NCBI GenBank assembly: GCA_022605955.1
Contig: JAKCOZ010000579.1
Location: 57,391-121,390, forward strand
Source of the DNA: Rallus limicola
Taxonomy: Eukaryota > Chordata > Aves > Gruiformes > Rallidae
DNA length: 64,000 bases
Reading direction: 5' to 3'
Shown: positions 37,312 to 51,000 of the stretch, in pieces
Layout: every line of letters begins with the position of its first letter
Position numbering within the stretch: the first letter of the stretch is position 1
Made by a program: the position numbers and the translations under genes
Notes under the pieces: model-generated
Told to the model about the DNA's origin: nothing
Databases searched by the model: none
The model's input: the letters and a program-made list of their open reading frames with translations, nothing else

Positions 37312-39489
37312 GTGCTTTTCTCGGCCCTAGCAGACTGCAGTTCAAAACATGCTAAACGTCCAGCAATAACTCCCAAAGTAAAGAAGCTAGGCCTGAAAGG
37401 CATAGCTTGTCTGAAACCTCCTAACAGGACACACGAGCAGACCCTGTCACTTTGGCTCTCAGCCTTTTCCTTTGCCTGGAAAGAGGGAACATGCCTGGAA
37501 CCTCCTACGGTGCTTTTCTCGGCCCTAGCAGACTGCAGTTCAAAACATGCTAAACGTCCAGCAATAACTCCCAAAGTAAAGAAGCTAGGCCTGAAAGGCA
37601 TAGCTTGTCTGAAACCTCCTAACAGGACACACGAGCAGACCCTGTCACTTTGGCTCTCAGCCTTTTCCTTTGCCTGGAAAGAGGGAACATGCCTGGAACC
37701 TCCTACGGTGCTTTTCTCGGCCCTAGCAGACTGCAGTTCAAAACATGCTAAACGTCCTGCAATAACTCCCAAAGTAAAGAAGCTAGGCCTGAAAGGCATA
37801 GCTTGTCTGAAACCTCCTAACAGGACACACGAGCAGACCCTGTCACTTTGGCTCTCAGCCTTTTCCTTTGCCTGGAAAGAGGGAACATGCCTGGAACCTC
37901 CTACGGTGCTTTTCTCGGCCCTAGCAGACTGCAGTTCAAAACATGCTAAACGTCCAGCAATAACTCCCAAAGTAAAGAAGCTAGGCCTGAAAGGCATAGC
38001 TCGTCTGAAACCTCCTAACAGGACACACGAGCAGACCCTGTCACTTTGGCTCTCAGCCTTTTCCTTTGCCTGGAAAGAGGGAACATGCCTGGAACCTCCT
38101 ACGGTGCTTTTCTCGGCCCTAGCAGACTGCAGTTCAAAACATGCTAAACGTCCAGCAATAACTCCCAAAGTAAAGAAGCTAGGCCTGAAAGGCATAGCTT
38201 GTCTGAAACCTCCTAACAGGACACACGAGCAGCTCCTGTCACTTTGGCTCTCAGCCTTTTCCTTTGCCTGGAAAGAGGGAACATGCCTGGAACCTCCTAC
38301 GGTGCTTTTCTCGGCCCTAGCAGACTGCAGTTCAAAACATGCTAAACGTCCAGCAATAACTCCCAAAGTAAAGAAGCTAGGCCTGAAAGGCATAGCTTGT
38401 CTGAAACCTCCTAACAGGACACACGAGCAGACCCTGTCACTTTGGCTCTCAGCCTTTTCCTTTGCCTGGAAAGAGGGAACATGCCTGGAACCTCCTACGG
38501 TGCTTTTCTCGGCCCTAGCAGACTGCAGTTCAAAACATGCTAAACGTCCAGCAATAACTCCCAAAGTAAAGAAGCTAGGCCTGAAAGGCATAGCTTGTCT
38601 GAAACCTCCTAACAGGACACACGAGCAGACCCTGTCACTTTGGCTCTCAGCCTTTTCCTTTGCCTGGAAAGAGGGAACATGCCTGGAACCTCCTACGGTG
38701 CTTTTCTCGGCCCTAGCAGACTGCAGTTCAAAACATGCTAAACGTCCAGCAATAACTCCCAAAGTAAAGAAGCTAGGCCTGAAAGGCATAGCTTGTCTGA
38801 AACCTCCTAACAGGACACACGAGCAGACCCTGTCACTTTGGCTCTCAGCCTTTTCCTTTGCCTGGAAAGAGGGAACATGCCTGGAACCTCCTACGGTGCT
38901 TTTCTCGGCCCTAGCAGACTGCAGTTCAAAACATGCTAAACGTCCAGCAATAACTCCCAAAGTAAAGAAGCTAGGCCTGAAAGGCATAGCTTGTCTGAAA
39001 CCTCCTAACAGGACACACGAGCAGACCCTGTCACTTTGGCTCTCAGCCTTTTCCTTTGCCTGGAAAGAGGGAACATGCCTGGAACCTCCTACGGTGCTTT
39101 TCTCGGCCCTAGCAGACTGCAGTTCAAAACATGCTAAACGTCCAGCAATAACTCCCAAAGTAAAGAAGCGAGGCCTGAAAGGCATAGCTTGTCTGAAACC
39201 TCCTAACAGGACACACGAGCAGACCCTGTCACTTTGGCTCTCAGCCTTTTCCTTTGCCTGGAAAGAGGGAACATGCCTGGAACCTCCTACGGTGCTTTTC
39301 TCGGCCCTAGCAGACTGCAGTTCAAAACATGCTAAACGTCCAGCAATAACTCCCAAAGTAAAGAAGCTAGGCCTGAAAGGCATAGCTTGTCTGAAACCTC
39401 CTAACAGGACACACGAGCAGACCCTGTCACTTTGGCTCTCAGCCTTTTCCTTTGCCTGGAAAGAGGGAACATGCCTGGAACCTCCTACG
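37312..39489 (+). repeat. Satellite segment, mostly consensus monomers
   Basis: These are eleven monomers. Variants seen are CGTCCTGC near 37758, a CGT monomer near 38002, the two-base AC-to-CT change at 38233-38234 (previously seen only at 10.7, 13.5 and 15.5 kb), and GCGAGG at 39170. The GCGAGG-to-AAAGGTCC distance (39170 to 39535, 365 bp) is the same as in the 18-monomer HOR. Confidence 0.7.
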
Positions 39490-42459
39490 GTGCTTTTCTC
39501 GGCCCTAGCAGACTGCAGTTCAAAACATGCTAAAGGTCCAGCAGTAACTCCCAAAGTAAAGAAGCTAGGCCTGAAAGGCATAGCTTGTCTGAAACCTCCT
39601 AACAGGACACACGAGCAGACCCTGTCACTTTGGCTCTCAGCCTTTTCCTTTGCCTGGAAAGAGGGAACATGCCTGGAACCTCCTACGGTGCTTTTCTCGG
39701 CCCTAGCAGACTGCAGTTCAAAACATGCTAAACGTCCAGCAATAACTCCCAAAGTAAAGAAGCTAGGCCTGAAAGGCATAGCTCGTCTGAAACCTCCTAA
39801 CAGGACACACGAGCAGACCCTGTCACTTTGGCTCTCAGCCTTTTCCTTTGCCTGGAAAGAGGGAACATGCCTGGAACCTCCTACGGTGCTTTTCTCGGCC
39901 CTAGCAGACTGCAGTTCAAAACATGCTAAACGTCCAGCAATAACTCCCAAAGTAAAGAAGCTAGGCCTGAAAGGCATAGCTTGTCTGAAACCTCCTAACA
40001 GGACACACGAGCAGACCCTGTCACTTTGGCTCTCAGCCTTTTCCTTTGCCTGGAAAGAGGGAACATGCCTGGAACCTCCTACGGTGCTTTTCTCGGCCCT
40101 AGCAGACTGCAGTTCAAAACATGCTAAACGTCCAGCAATAACTCCCAAAGTAAAGAAGCTAGGCCTGAAAGGCATAGCTTGTCTGAAACCTCCTAACAGG
40201 ACACACCAGCAGACCCTGTCACTTTGGCTCTCAGCCTTTTCCTTTGCCTGGAAAGAGGGAACATGCCTGGAACCTCCTACGGTGCTTTTCTCGGCCCTAG
40301 CAGACTGCAGTTCAAAACATGCTAAACGTCCAGCAATAACTCCCAAAGTAAAGAAGCTAGGCCTGAAAGGCATAGCTTGTCTGAAACCTCCTAACAGGAC
40401 ACACGAGCAGACCCTGTCACTTTGGCTCTCAGCCTTTTCCTTTGCCTGGAAAGAGGGAACATGCCTGGAACCTCCTACGGTGCTTTTCTCGGCCCTAGCA
40501 GACTGCAGTTCAAAACATGCTAAACGTCCAGCAATAACTCCCAAAGTAAAGAAGCTAGGCCTGAAAGGCATAGCTTGTCTGAAACCTACTAACAGGACAC
40601 ACGAGCAGACCCTGTCACTTTGGCTCTCAGCCTTTTCCTTTGCCTGGAAAGAGGGAACATGCCTGGAACCTCCTACGGTGCTTTTCTCGGCCCTAGCAGA
40701 CTGCAGTTCAAAACATGCTAAACGTCCAGCAGTAACTCCCAAAGTAAAGAAGCTAGGCCTGAAAGGCATAGCTCGTCTGAAACCTCCTAACAGGACACAC
40801 GAGCAGACCCTGTCACTTTGGCTCTCAGCCTTTTCCTTTGCCTGGAAAGAGGGAACATGCCTGGAACCTCCTACGGTGCTTTTCTCGGCCCTAGCAGACT
40901 GCAGTTCAAAACATGCTAAACGTCCAGCAGTAACTCCCAAAGTAAAGAAGCTAGGCCTGAAAGGCATAGCTTGTCTGAAACCTCCTAACAGGACACACGA
41001 GCAGACCCTGTCACTTTGGCTCTCAGCCTTTTCCTTTGCCTGGAAAGAGGGAACATGCCTGGAACCTCCTACGGTGCTTTTCTCGGCCCTAGCAGACTGC
41101 AGTTCAAAACATGCTAAACGTCCAGCAATAACTCCCAAAGTAAAGAAGCTAGGCCTGAAAGGCATAGCTCGTCTGAAACCTCCTAACAGGACACACGAGC
41201 AGACCCTGTCACTTTGGCTCTCAGCCTTTTCCTTTGCCTGGAAAGAGGGAACATGCCTGGAACCTCCTACGGTGCTTTTCTCGGCCCTAGCAGACTGCAG
41301 TTCAAAACATGCTAAACGTCCAGCAATAACTCCCAAAGTAAAGAAGCTAGGCCTGAAAGGCATAGCTTGTCTGAAACCTCCTAACAGGACACACGAGCAG
41401 ACCCTGTCACTTTGGCTCTCAGCCTTTTCATTTGCCTGGAAAGAGGGAACATGCCTGGAACCTCCTACGGTGCTTTTCTCGGCCCTAGAAGACTGCAGTT
41501 CAAAACATGCTAAACGTCCTGCAATAACTCCCAAAGTAAAGAAGCTAGGCCTGAAAGGCATAGCTTGTCTGAAACCTCCTAACAGGACACACGAGCAGAC
41601 CCTGTCACTTTGGCTCTCAGCCTTTTCCTTTGCCTGGAAAGAGGGAACATGCCTGGAACCTCCTACGGTGCTTTTCTCGGCCCTAGCAGACTGCAGTTCA
41701 AAACATGCTAAACGTCCAGCAATAACTCCCAAAGTAAAGAAGCTAGGCCTGAAAGGCATAGCTCGTCTGAAACCTCCTAACAGGACACACGAGCAGACCC
41801 TGTCACTTTGGCTCTCAGCCTTTTCCTTTGCCTGGAAAGAGGGAACATGCCTGGAACCTCCTACGGTGCTTTTCTCGGCCCTAGCAGACTGCAGTTCAAA
41901 ACATGCTAAACGTCCAGCAGTAACTCCCAAAGTAAAGAAGCTAGGCCTGAAAGGCATAGCTCGTCTGAAACCTCCTAACAGGACACACGAGCAGACCCTG
42001 TCACTTTGGCTCTCAGCCTTTTCCTTTGCCTGGAAAGAGGGAACATGCCTGGAACCTCCTATGGTGCTTTTCTCGGCCCTAGCAGACTGCAGTTCAAAAC
42101 ATGCTAAACGTCCAGCAATAACTCCCAAAGTAAAGAAGCTAGGCCTGAAAGGCATAGCTTGTCTGAAACCTCCTAACAGGACACACGAGCAGACCCTGTC
42201 ACTTTGGCTCTCAGCCTTTTCCTTTGCCTGGAAAGAGGGAACATGCCTGGAACCTCCTACGGTGCTTTTCTCGGCCCTAGCAGACTGCAGTTCAAAACAT
42301 GCTAAACGTCCAGCAATAACTCCCAAAGTAAAGAAGCTAGGCCTGAAAGGCATAGCTTGTCTGAAACCTCCTAACAGGACACACGAGCAGACCCTGTCAC
42401 TTTGGCTCTCAGCCTTTTCCTTTGCCTGGAAAGAGGGAACATGCCTGGAACCTCCTACG
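39490..42459 (+). repeat. 15-monomer block, first copy (2970 bp)
   Basis: The markers are AAAGGTCC 39535, ACCTACTAAC 40588, CTTTTCATTTG 41430, CCCTAGAAG 41489 and CCTATGG 42062. All five return exactly 2970 bp later. The block is rich in CGT monomers (near 39783, 40773, 41170, 41763 and 41962), which also repeat at this spacing. Confidence 0.85.
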
Positions 42460-45429
42460 GTGCTTTTCTCGGCCCTAGCAGACTGCAGTTCAAAACATGC
42501 TAAAGGTCCAGCAGTAACTCCCAAAGTAAAGAAGCTAGGCCTGAAAGGCATAGCTTGTCTGAAACCTCCTAACAGGACACACGAGCAGACCCTGTCACTT
42601 TGGCTCTCAGCCTTTTCCTTTGCCTGGAAAGAGGGAACATGCCTGGAACCTCCTACGGTGCTTTTCTCGGCCCTAGCAGACTGCAGTTCAAAACATGCTA
42701 AACGTCCAGCAATAACTCCCAAAGTAAAGAAGCTAGGCCTGAAAGGCATAGCTCGTCTGAAACCTCCTAACAGGACACACGAGCAGACCCTGTCACTTTG
42801 GCTCTCAGCCTTTTCCTTTGCCTGGAAAGAGGGAACATGCCTGGAACCTCCTACGGTGCTTTTCTCGGCCCTAGCAGACTGCAGTTCAAAACATGCTAAA
42901 CGTCCAGCAATAACTCCCAAAGTAAAGAAGCTAGGCCTGAAAGGCATAGCTTGTCTGAAACCTCCTAACAGGACACACGAGCAGACCCTGTCACTTTGGC
43001 TCTCAGCCTTTTCCTTTGCCTGGAAAGAGGGAACATGCCTGGAACCTCCTACGGTGCTTTTCTCGGCCCTAGCAGACTGCAGTTCAAAACATGCTAAACG
43101 TCCAGCAATAACTCCCAAAGTAAAGAAGCTAGGCCTGAAAGGCATAGCTTGTCTGAAACCTCCTAACAGGACACACCAGCAGACCCTGTCACTTTGGCTC
43201 TCAGCCTTTTCCTTTGCCTGGAAAGAGGGAACATGCCTGGAACCTCCTACGGTGCTTTTCTCGGCCCTAGCAGACTGCAGTTCAAAACATGCTAAACGTC
43301 CAGCAATAACTCCCAAAGTAAAGAAGCTAGGCCTGAAAGGCATAGCTTGTCTGAAACCTCCTAACAGGACACACGAGCAGACCCTGTCACTTTGGCTCTC
43401 AGCCTTTTCCTTTGCCTGGAAAGAGGGAACATGCCTGGAACCTCCTACGGTGCTTTTCTCGGCCCTAGCAGACTGCAGTTCAAAACATGCTAAACGTCCA
43501 GCAATAACTCCCAAAGTAAAGAAGCTAGGCCTGAAAGGCATAGCTTGTCTGAAACCTACTAACAGGACACACGAGCAGACCCTGTCACTTTGGCTCTCAG
43601 CCTTTTCCTTTGCCTGGAAAGAGGGAACATGCCTGGAACCTCCTACGGTGCTTTTCTCGGCCCTAGCAGACTGCAGTTCAAAACATGCTAAACGTCCAGC
43701 AGTAACTCCCAAAGTAAAGAAGCTAGGCCTGAAAGGCATAGCTCGTCTGAAACCTCCTAACAGGACACACGAGCAGACCCTGTCACTTTGGCTCTCAGCC
43801 TTTTCCTTTGCCTGGAAAGAGGGAACATGCCTGGAACCTCCTACGGTGCTTTTCTCGGCCCTAGCAGACTGCAGTTCAAAACATGCTAAACGTCCAGCAG
43901 TAACTCCCAAAGTAAAGAAGCTAGGCCTGAAAGGCATAGCTTGTCTGAAACCTCCTAACAGGACACACGAGCAGACCCTGTCACTTTGGCTCTCAGCCTT
44001 TTCCTTTGCCTGGAAAGAGGGAACATGCCTGGAACCTCCTACGGTGCTTTTCTCGGCCCTAGCAGACTGCAGTTCAAAACATGCTAAACGTCCAGCAATA
44101 ACTCCCAAAGTAAAGAAGCTAGGCCTGAAAGGCATAGCTCGTCTGAAACCTCCTAACAGGACACACGAGCAGACCCTGTCACTTTGGCTCTCAGCCTTTT
44201 CCTTTGCCTGGAAAGAGGGAACATGCCTGGAACCTCCTACGGTGCTTTTCTCGGCCCTAGCAGACTGCAGTTCAAAACATGCTAAACGTCCAGCAATAAC
44301 TCCCAAAGTAAAGAAGCTAGGCCTGAAAGGCATAGCTTGTCTGAAACCTCCTAACAGGACACACGAGCAGACCCTGTCACTTTGGCTCTCAGCCTTTTCA
44401 TTTGCCTGGAAAGAGGGAACATGCCTGGAACCTCCTACGGTGCTTTTCTCGGCCCTAGAAGACTGCAGTTCAAAACATGCTAAACGTCCTGCAATAACTC
44501 CCAAAGTAAAGAAGCTAGGCCTGAAAGGCATAGCTTGTCTGAAACCTCCTAACAGGACACACGAGCAGACCCTGTCACTTTGGCTCTCAGCCTTTTCCTT
44601 TGCCTGGAAAGAGGGAACATGCCTGGAACCTCCTACGGTGCTTTTCTCGGCCCTAGCAGACTGCAGTTCAAAACATGCTAAACGTCCAGCAATAACTCCC
44701 AAAGTAAAGAAGCTAGGCCTGAAAGGCATAGCTCGTCTGAAACCTCCTAACAGGACACACGAGCAGACCCTGTCACTTTGGCTCTCAGCCTTTTCCTTTG
44801 CCTGGAAAGAGGGAACATGCCTGGAACCTCCTACGGTGCTTTTCTCGGCCCTAGCAGACTGCAGTTCAAAACATGCTAAACGTCCAGCAGTAACTCCCAA
44901 AGTAAAGAAGCTAGGCCTGAAAGGCATAGCTCGTCTGAAACCTCCTAACAGGACACACGAGCAGACCCTGTCACTTTGGCTCTCAGCCTTTTCCTTTGCC
45001 TGGAAAGAGGGAACATGCCTGGAACCTCCTATGGTGCTTTTCTCGGCCCTAGCAGACTGCAGTTCAAAACATGCTAAACGTCCAGCAATAACTCCCAAAG
45101 TAAAGAAGCTAGGCCTGAAAGGCATAGCTTGTCTGAAACCTCCTAACAGGACACACCAGCAGACCCTGTCACTTTGGCTCTCAGCCTTTTCCTTTGCCTG
45201 GAAAGAGGGAACATGCCTGGAACCTCCTACGGTGCTTTTCTCGGCCCTAGCAGACTGCAGTTCAAAACATGCTAAACGTCCAGCAATAACTCCCAAAGTA
45301 AAGAAGCTAGGCCTGAAAGGCATAGCTTGTCTGAAACCTCCTAACAGGACACACGAGCAGACCCTGTCACTTTGGCTCTCAGCCTTTTCCTTTGCCTGGA
45401 AAGAGGGAACATGCCTGGAACCTCCTACG
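42460..45429 (+). repeat. 15-monomer block, second copy (2970 bp)
   Basis: The markers AAAGGTCC 42505, ACCTACTAAC 43558, CTTTTCATTTG 44400, CCCTAGAAG 44459 and CCTATGG 45032 all match the previous block at a constant 2970-bp offset. The number of shared rare changes makes a recent tandem duplication the simplest explanation. I see almost no differences between the copies apart from a CCAGCAG monomer near 45157 at the end of the second. Confidence 0.85.
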
Positions 45430-46023
45430 GTGCTTTTCTCGGCCCTAGCAGACTGCAGTTCAAAACATGCTAAACGTCCAGCAATAACTCCCAAAGTAAA
45501 GAAGCTAGGCCTGAAAGGCATAGCTTGTCTGAAACCTCCTAACAGGACACACGAGCAGACCCTGTCACTTTGGCTCTCAGCCTTTTCCTTTGCCTGGAAA
45601 GAGGGAACATGCTTGGAACCTCCTACGGTGCTTTTCTCGGCCCTAGCAGACTGCAGTTCAAAACATGCTAAACGTCCAGCAGTAACTCCCAAAGTAAAGA
45701 AGCTAGGCCTGAAAGGCATAGCTCGTCTGAAACCTCCTAACAGGACACACGAGCAGACCCTGTCACTTTGGCTCTCAGCCTTTTCCTTTGCCTGGAAAGA
45801 GGGAACATGCCTGGAACCTCCTACGGTGCTTTTCTCGGCCCTAGCAGACTGCAGTTCAAAACATGCTAAACGTCCAGCAATAACTCCCAAAGTAAAGAAG
45901 CTAGGCCTGAAAGGCATAGCTTGTCTGAAACCTCCTAACAGGACACACGAGCAGACCCTGTCACTTTGGCTCTCAGCCTTTTCCTTTGCCTGGAAAGAGG
46001 GAACATGCCTGGAACCTCCTACG

Positions 46024-46815
46024 GTGCTTTTCTCGGCCCTAGCAGACTGCAGTTCAAAACATGCTAAACGTCCAGCAATAACTCCCAAAGTAAAGAAGCT
46101 AGGCCTGAAAGGCATAGCTTGTCTGAAACCTCCTAACAGGACACACGAGCAGACCCTGTCACTTTGGCTCTCAGCCTTTTCATTTGCCTGGAAAGAGGGA
46201 ACATGCCTGGAACCTCCTACGGTGCTTTTCTCGGCCCTAGCAGACTGCAGTTCAAAACATGCTAAACGTCCAGCAATAACTCCCAAAGTAAAGAAGCTAG
46301 GCCTGAAAGGCATAGCTTGTCTGAAACCTCCTAACAGGACACACGAGCAGACCCTGTCACTTTGGCTCTCAGCCTTTTCCTTTGCCTGGAAAGAGGGAAC
46401 ATGCCTGGAACCTCCTACGGTGCTTTTCTCGGCCCTAGCAGACTGCAGTTCAAAACATGCTAAACGTCCAGCAATAACTCCCAAAGTAAAGAAGCTAGGC
46501 CTGAAAGGCATAGCTCGTCTGAAACCTCCTAACAGGACACACGAGCAGACCCTGTCACTTTGGCTCTCAGCCTTTTCCTTTGCCTGGAAAGAGGGAACAT
46601 GCCTGGAACCTCCTACGGTGCTTTTCTCGGCCCTAGCAGACTGCAGTTCAAAACATGCTAAACGTCCAGCAGTAACTCCCAAAGTAAAGAAGCTAGGCCT
46701 GAAAGGCATAGCTCGTCTGAAACCTCCTAACAGGACACACGAGCAGACCCTGTCACTTTGGCTCTCAGCCTTTTCCTTTGCCTGGAAAGAGGGAACATGC
46801 CTGGAACCTCCTATG
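46024..46815 (+). repeat. Four-monomer partial copy of the block at 44242-45033
   Basis: CTTTTCATTTG at 46182 and CCTATGG at 46814 are each 1782 bp (9 x 198) after their counterparts at 44400 and 45032, and the two CGT monomers between them match too. The second monomer lacks the CCCTAGAAG and CGTCCTGC changes of the source, so the copy is a mosaic or comes from a related ancestor. Confidence 0.65.
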
Positions 46816-48003
46816 GTGCTTTTCTCGGCCCTAGCAGACTGCAGTTCAAAACATGCTAAACGTCCAGCAATAACTCCCAAAGTAAAGAAGCTAGGCCTGA
46901 AAGGCATAGCTTGTCTGAAACCTCCTAACAGGACACACGAGCAGACCCTGTCACTTTGGCTCTCAGCCTTTTCCTTTGCCTGGAAAGAGGGAACATGCCT
47001 GGAACCTCCTACGGTGCTTTTCTCGGCCCTAGCAGACTGCAGTTCAAAACATGCTAAACGTCCAGCAATAACTCCCAAAGTAAAGAAGCTAGGCCTGAAA
47101 GGCATAGCTTGTCTGAAACCTCCTAACAGGACACACGAGCAGACCCTGTCACTTTGGCTCTCAGCCTTTTCCTTTGCCTGGAAAGAGGGAACATGCCTGG
47201 AACCTCCTACGGTGCTTTTCTCGGCCCTAGCAGACTGCAGTTCAAAACATGCTAAACGTCCAGCAATAACTCCCAAAGTAAAGAAGCTAGGCCTGAAAGG
47301 CATAGCTTGTCTGAAACCTCCTAACAGGACACACGAGCAGACCCTGTCACTTTGGCTCTCAGCCTTTTCCTTTGCCTGGAAAGAGGGAACATGCCTGGAA
47401 CCTCCTACGGTGCTTTTCTCGGCCCTAGCAGACTGCAGTTCAAAACATGCTAAACGTCCAGCAATAACTCCCAAAGTAAAGAAGCTAGGCCTGAAAGGCA
47501 TAGCTTGTCTGAAACCTCCTAACAGGACACACGAGCAGACCCTGTCACTTTGGCTCTCAGCCTTTTCCTTTGCCTGGAAAGAGGGAACATGCCTGGAACC
47601 TCCTACGGTGCTTTTCTCGGCCCTAGCAGACTGCAGTTCAAAACATGCTAAACGTCCAGCAATAACTCCCAAAGTAAAGAAGCTAGGCCTGAAAGGCATA
47701 GCTTGTCTGAAACCTCCTAACAGGACACACGAGCAGACCCTGTCACTTTGGCTCTCAGCCTTTTCCTTTGCCTGGAAAGAGGGAACATGCCTGGAACCTC
47801 CTACGGTGCTTTTCTCGGCCCTAGCAGACTGCAGTTCAAAACATGCTAAACGTCCAGCAATAACTCCCAAAGTAAAGAAGCTAGGCCTGAAAGGCATAGC
47901 TTGTCTGAAACCTCCTAACAGGACACACCAGCAGACCCTGTCACTTTGGCTCTCAGCCTTTTCCTTTGCCTGGAAAGAGGGAACATGCCTGGAACCTCCT
48001 ACG
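46816..48003 (+). repeat. Six ordinary monomers
   Basis: This is a run of consensus-like monomers, the last with CCAGCAG near 47929. Nothing else is visible in it. Confidence 0.75.
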
Positions 48004-51000
48004 GTGCTTTTCTCGGCCCTAGAAGACTGCAGTTCAAAACATGCTAAACGTCCAGCAATAACTCCCAAAGTAAAGAAGCGAGGCCTGAAAGGCATAGCTT
48101 GTCTGAAACCTCCTAACAGGACACACAAGCAGACCCTGTCACTTTGGCTCTCAGCCTTTTCCTTTGCCTGGAAAGAGGGAACATGCCTGGAACCTCCTAC
48201 GGTGCTTTTCTCGGCCCTAGCAGACTGCAGTTCAAAACATGCTAAAGGTCCAGCAGTAACTCCCAAAGTAAAGAAGCTAGGCCTGAAAGGCATAGCTCGT
48301 CTGAAACCTCCTAACAGGACACACGAGCAGACCCTGTCACTTTGGCTCTCAGCCTTTTCCTTTGCCTGGAAAGAGGGAACATGCCTGGAACCTCCTACGG
48401 TGCTTTTCTCGGCCCTAGCAGACTGCAGTTCAAAACATGCTAAACGTCCAGCAATAACTCCCAAAGTAAAGAAGCTAGGCCTGAAAGGCATAGCTCGTCT
48501 GAAACCTCCTAACAGGACACACGAGCAGACCCTGTCACTTTGGCTCTCAGCCTTTTCCTTTGCCTGGAAAGAGGGAACATGCCTGGAACCTCCTACGGTG
48601 CTTTTCTCGGCCCTAGCAGACTGCAGTTCAAAACATGCTAAACGTCCAGCAATAACTCCCAAAGTAAAGAAGCTAGGCCTGAAAGGCATAGCTCGTCTGA
48701 AACCTCCTAACAGGACACACGAGCAGACCCTGTCACTTTGGCTCTCAGCCTTTTCCTTTGCCTGGAAAGAGGGAACATGCCTGGAACCTCCTACGGTGCT
48801 TTTCTCGGCCCTAGCAGACTGCAGTTCAAAACATGCTAAACGTCCAGCAATAACTCCCAAAGTAAAGAAGCTAGGCCTGAAAGGCATAGCTTGTCTGAAA
48901 CCTCCTAACAGGACACACGAGCAGACCCTGTCACTTTGGCTCTCAGCCTTTTCCTTTGCCTGGAAAGAGGGAACATGCCTGGAACCTCCTACGGTGCTTT
49001 TCTTGGCCCTAGCAGACTGCAGTTCAAAACATGCTAAACGTCCAGCAATAACTCCCAAAGTAAAGAAGCTAGGCCTGAAAGGCATAGCTCGTCTGAAACC
49101 TCCTAACAGGACACACGAGCAGACCCTGTCACTTTGGCTCTCAGCCTTTTCCTTTGCCTGGAAAGAGGGAAGATGCCTGGAACCTCCTACGGTGCTTTTC
49201 TCGGCCCTAGCAGACTGCAGTTCAAAACATGCTAAACGTCCAGCAATAACTCCCAAAGTAAAGAAGCTAGGCCTGAAAGGCATAGCTTGTCTGAAACCTC
49301 CTAACAGGACACACGAGCAGACCCTGTCACTTTGGCTCTCAGCCTTTTCCTTTGCCTGGAAAGAGGGAACATGCCTGGAACCTCCTACGGTGCTTTTCTC
49401 GGCCCTAGCAGACTGCAGTTCAAAACATGCTAAACGTCCAGCAGTAACTCCCAAAGTAAAGAAGCTAGGCCTGAAAGGCATAGCTCGTCTGAAACCTCCT
49501 AACAGGACACACGAGCAGACCCTGTCACTTTGGCTCTCAGCCTTTTCCTTTGCCTGGAAAGAGGGAACATGCCTGGAACCTCCTACGGTGCTTTTCTCGG
49601 CCCTAGCAGACTGCAGTTCAAAACATGCTAAACGTCCAGCAATAACTCCCAAAGTAAAGAAGCTAGGCCTGAAAGGCATAGCTCGTCTGAAACCTCCTAA
49701 CAGGACACACGAGCAGACCCTGTCACTTTGGCTCTCAGCCTTTTCCTTTGCCTGGAAAGAGGGAACATGCCTGGAACCTCCTACGGTGCTTTTCTCGGCC
49801 CTAGCAGACTGCAGTTCAAAACATGCTAAACGTCCAGCAATAACTCCCAAAGTAAAGAAGCTAGGCCTGAAAGGCATAGCTTGTCTGAAACCTCCTAACA
49901 GGACACACGAGCAGACCCTGTCACTTTGGCTCTCAGCCTTTTCATTTGCCTGGAAAGAGGGAACATGCCTGGAACCTCCTACGGTGCTTTTCTCGGCCCT
50001 AGCAGACTGCAGTTCAAAACATACTAAACGTCCTGCAATAACTCCCAAAGTAAAGAAGCTAGGCCTGAAAGGCATAGCTTGTCTGAAACCTCCTAACAGG
50101 ACACACGAGCAGACCCTGTCACTTTGGCTCTCAGCCTTTTCCTTTGCCTGGAAAGAGGGAACATGCCTGGAACCTCCTACGGTGCTTTTCTCGGCCCTAG
50201 CAGACTGCAGTTCAAAACATGCTAAACGTCCAGCAGTAACTCCCAAAGTAAAGAAGCTAGGCCTGAAAGGCATAGCTCGTCTGAAACCTCCTAACAGGAC
50301 ACACGAGCAGACCCTGTCACTTTGGCTCTCAGCCTTTTCCTTTGCCTGGAAAGAGGGAACATGCCTGGAACCTCCTACGGTGCTTTTCTCGGCCCTAGCA
50401 GACTGCAGTTCAAAACATGCTAAACGTCCAGCAATAACTCCCAAAGTAAAGAAGCTAGGCCTGAAAGGCATAGCTTGTCTGAAACCTCCTAACAGGACAC
50501 ACGAGCAGACCCTGTCACTTTGGCTCTCAGCCTTTTCCTTTGCCTGGAAAGAGGGAACATGCCTGGAACCTCCTACGGTGCTTTTCTCGGCCCTAGCAGA
50601 CTGCAGTTCAAAACATGCTAAACGTCCAGCAGTAACTCCCAAAGCAAAGAAGCTAGGCCTGAAAGGCATAGCTTGTCTGAAACCTCCTAACAGGACACAC
50701 GAGCAGACCCTGTCACTTTGGCTCTCAGCCTTTTCCTTTGCCTGGAAAGAGGGAACATGCCTGGAACCTCCTACGGTGCTTTTCTCGGCCCTAGCAGACT
50801 GCAGTTCAAAACATGCTAAACGTCCAGCAATAACTCCCAAAGTAAAGAAGCTAGGCCTGAAAGGCATAGCTTGTCTGAAACCTCCTAACAGGACACACGA
50901 GCAGACCCTGTCACTTTGGCTCTCAGCCTTTTCCTTTGCCTGGAAAGAGGGAACATGCCTGGAACCTCCTACGGTGCTTTTCTCGGCCCTAGCAGACTGC

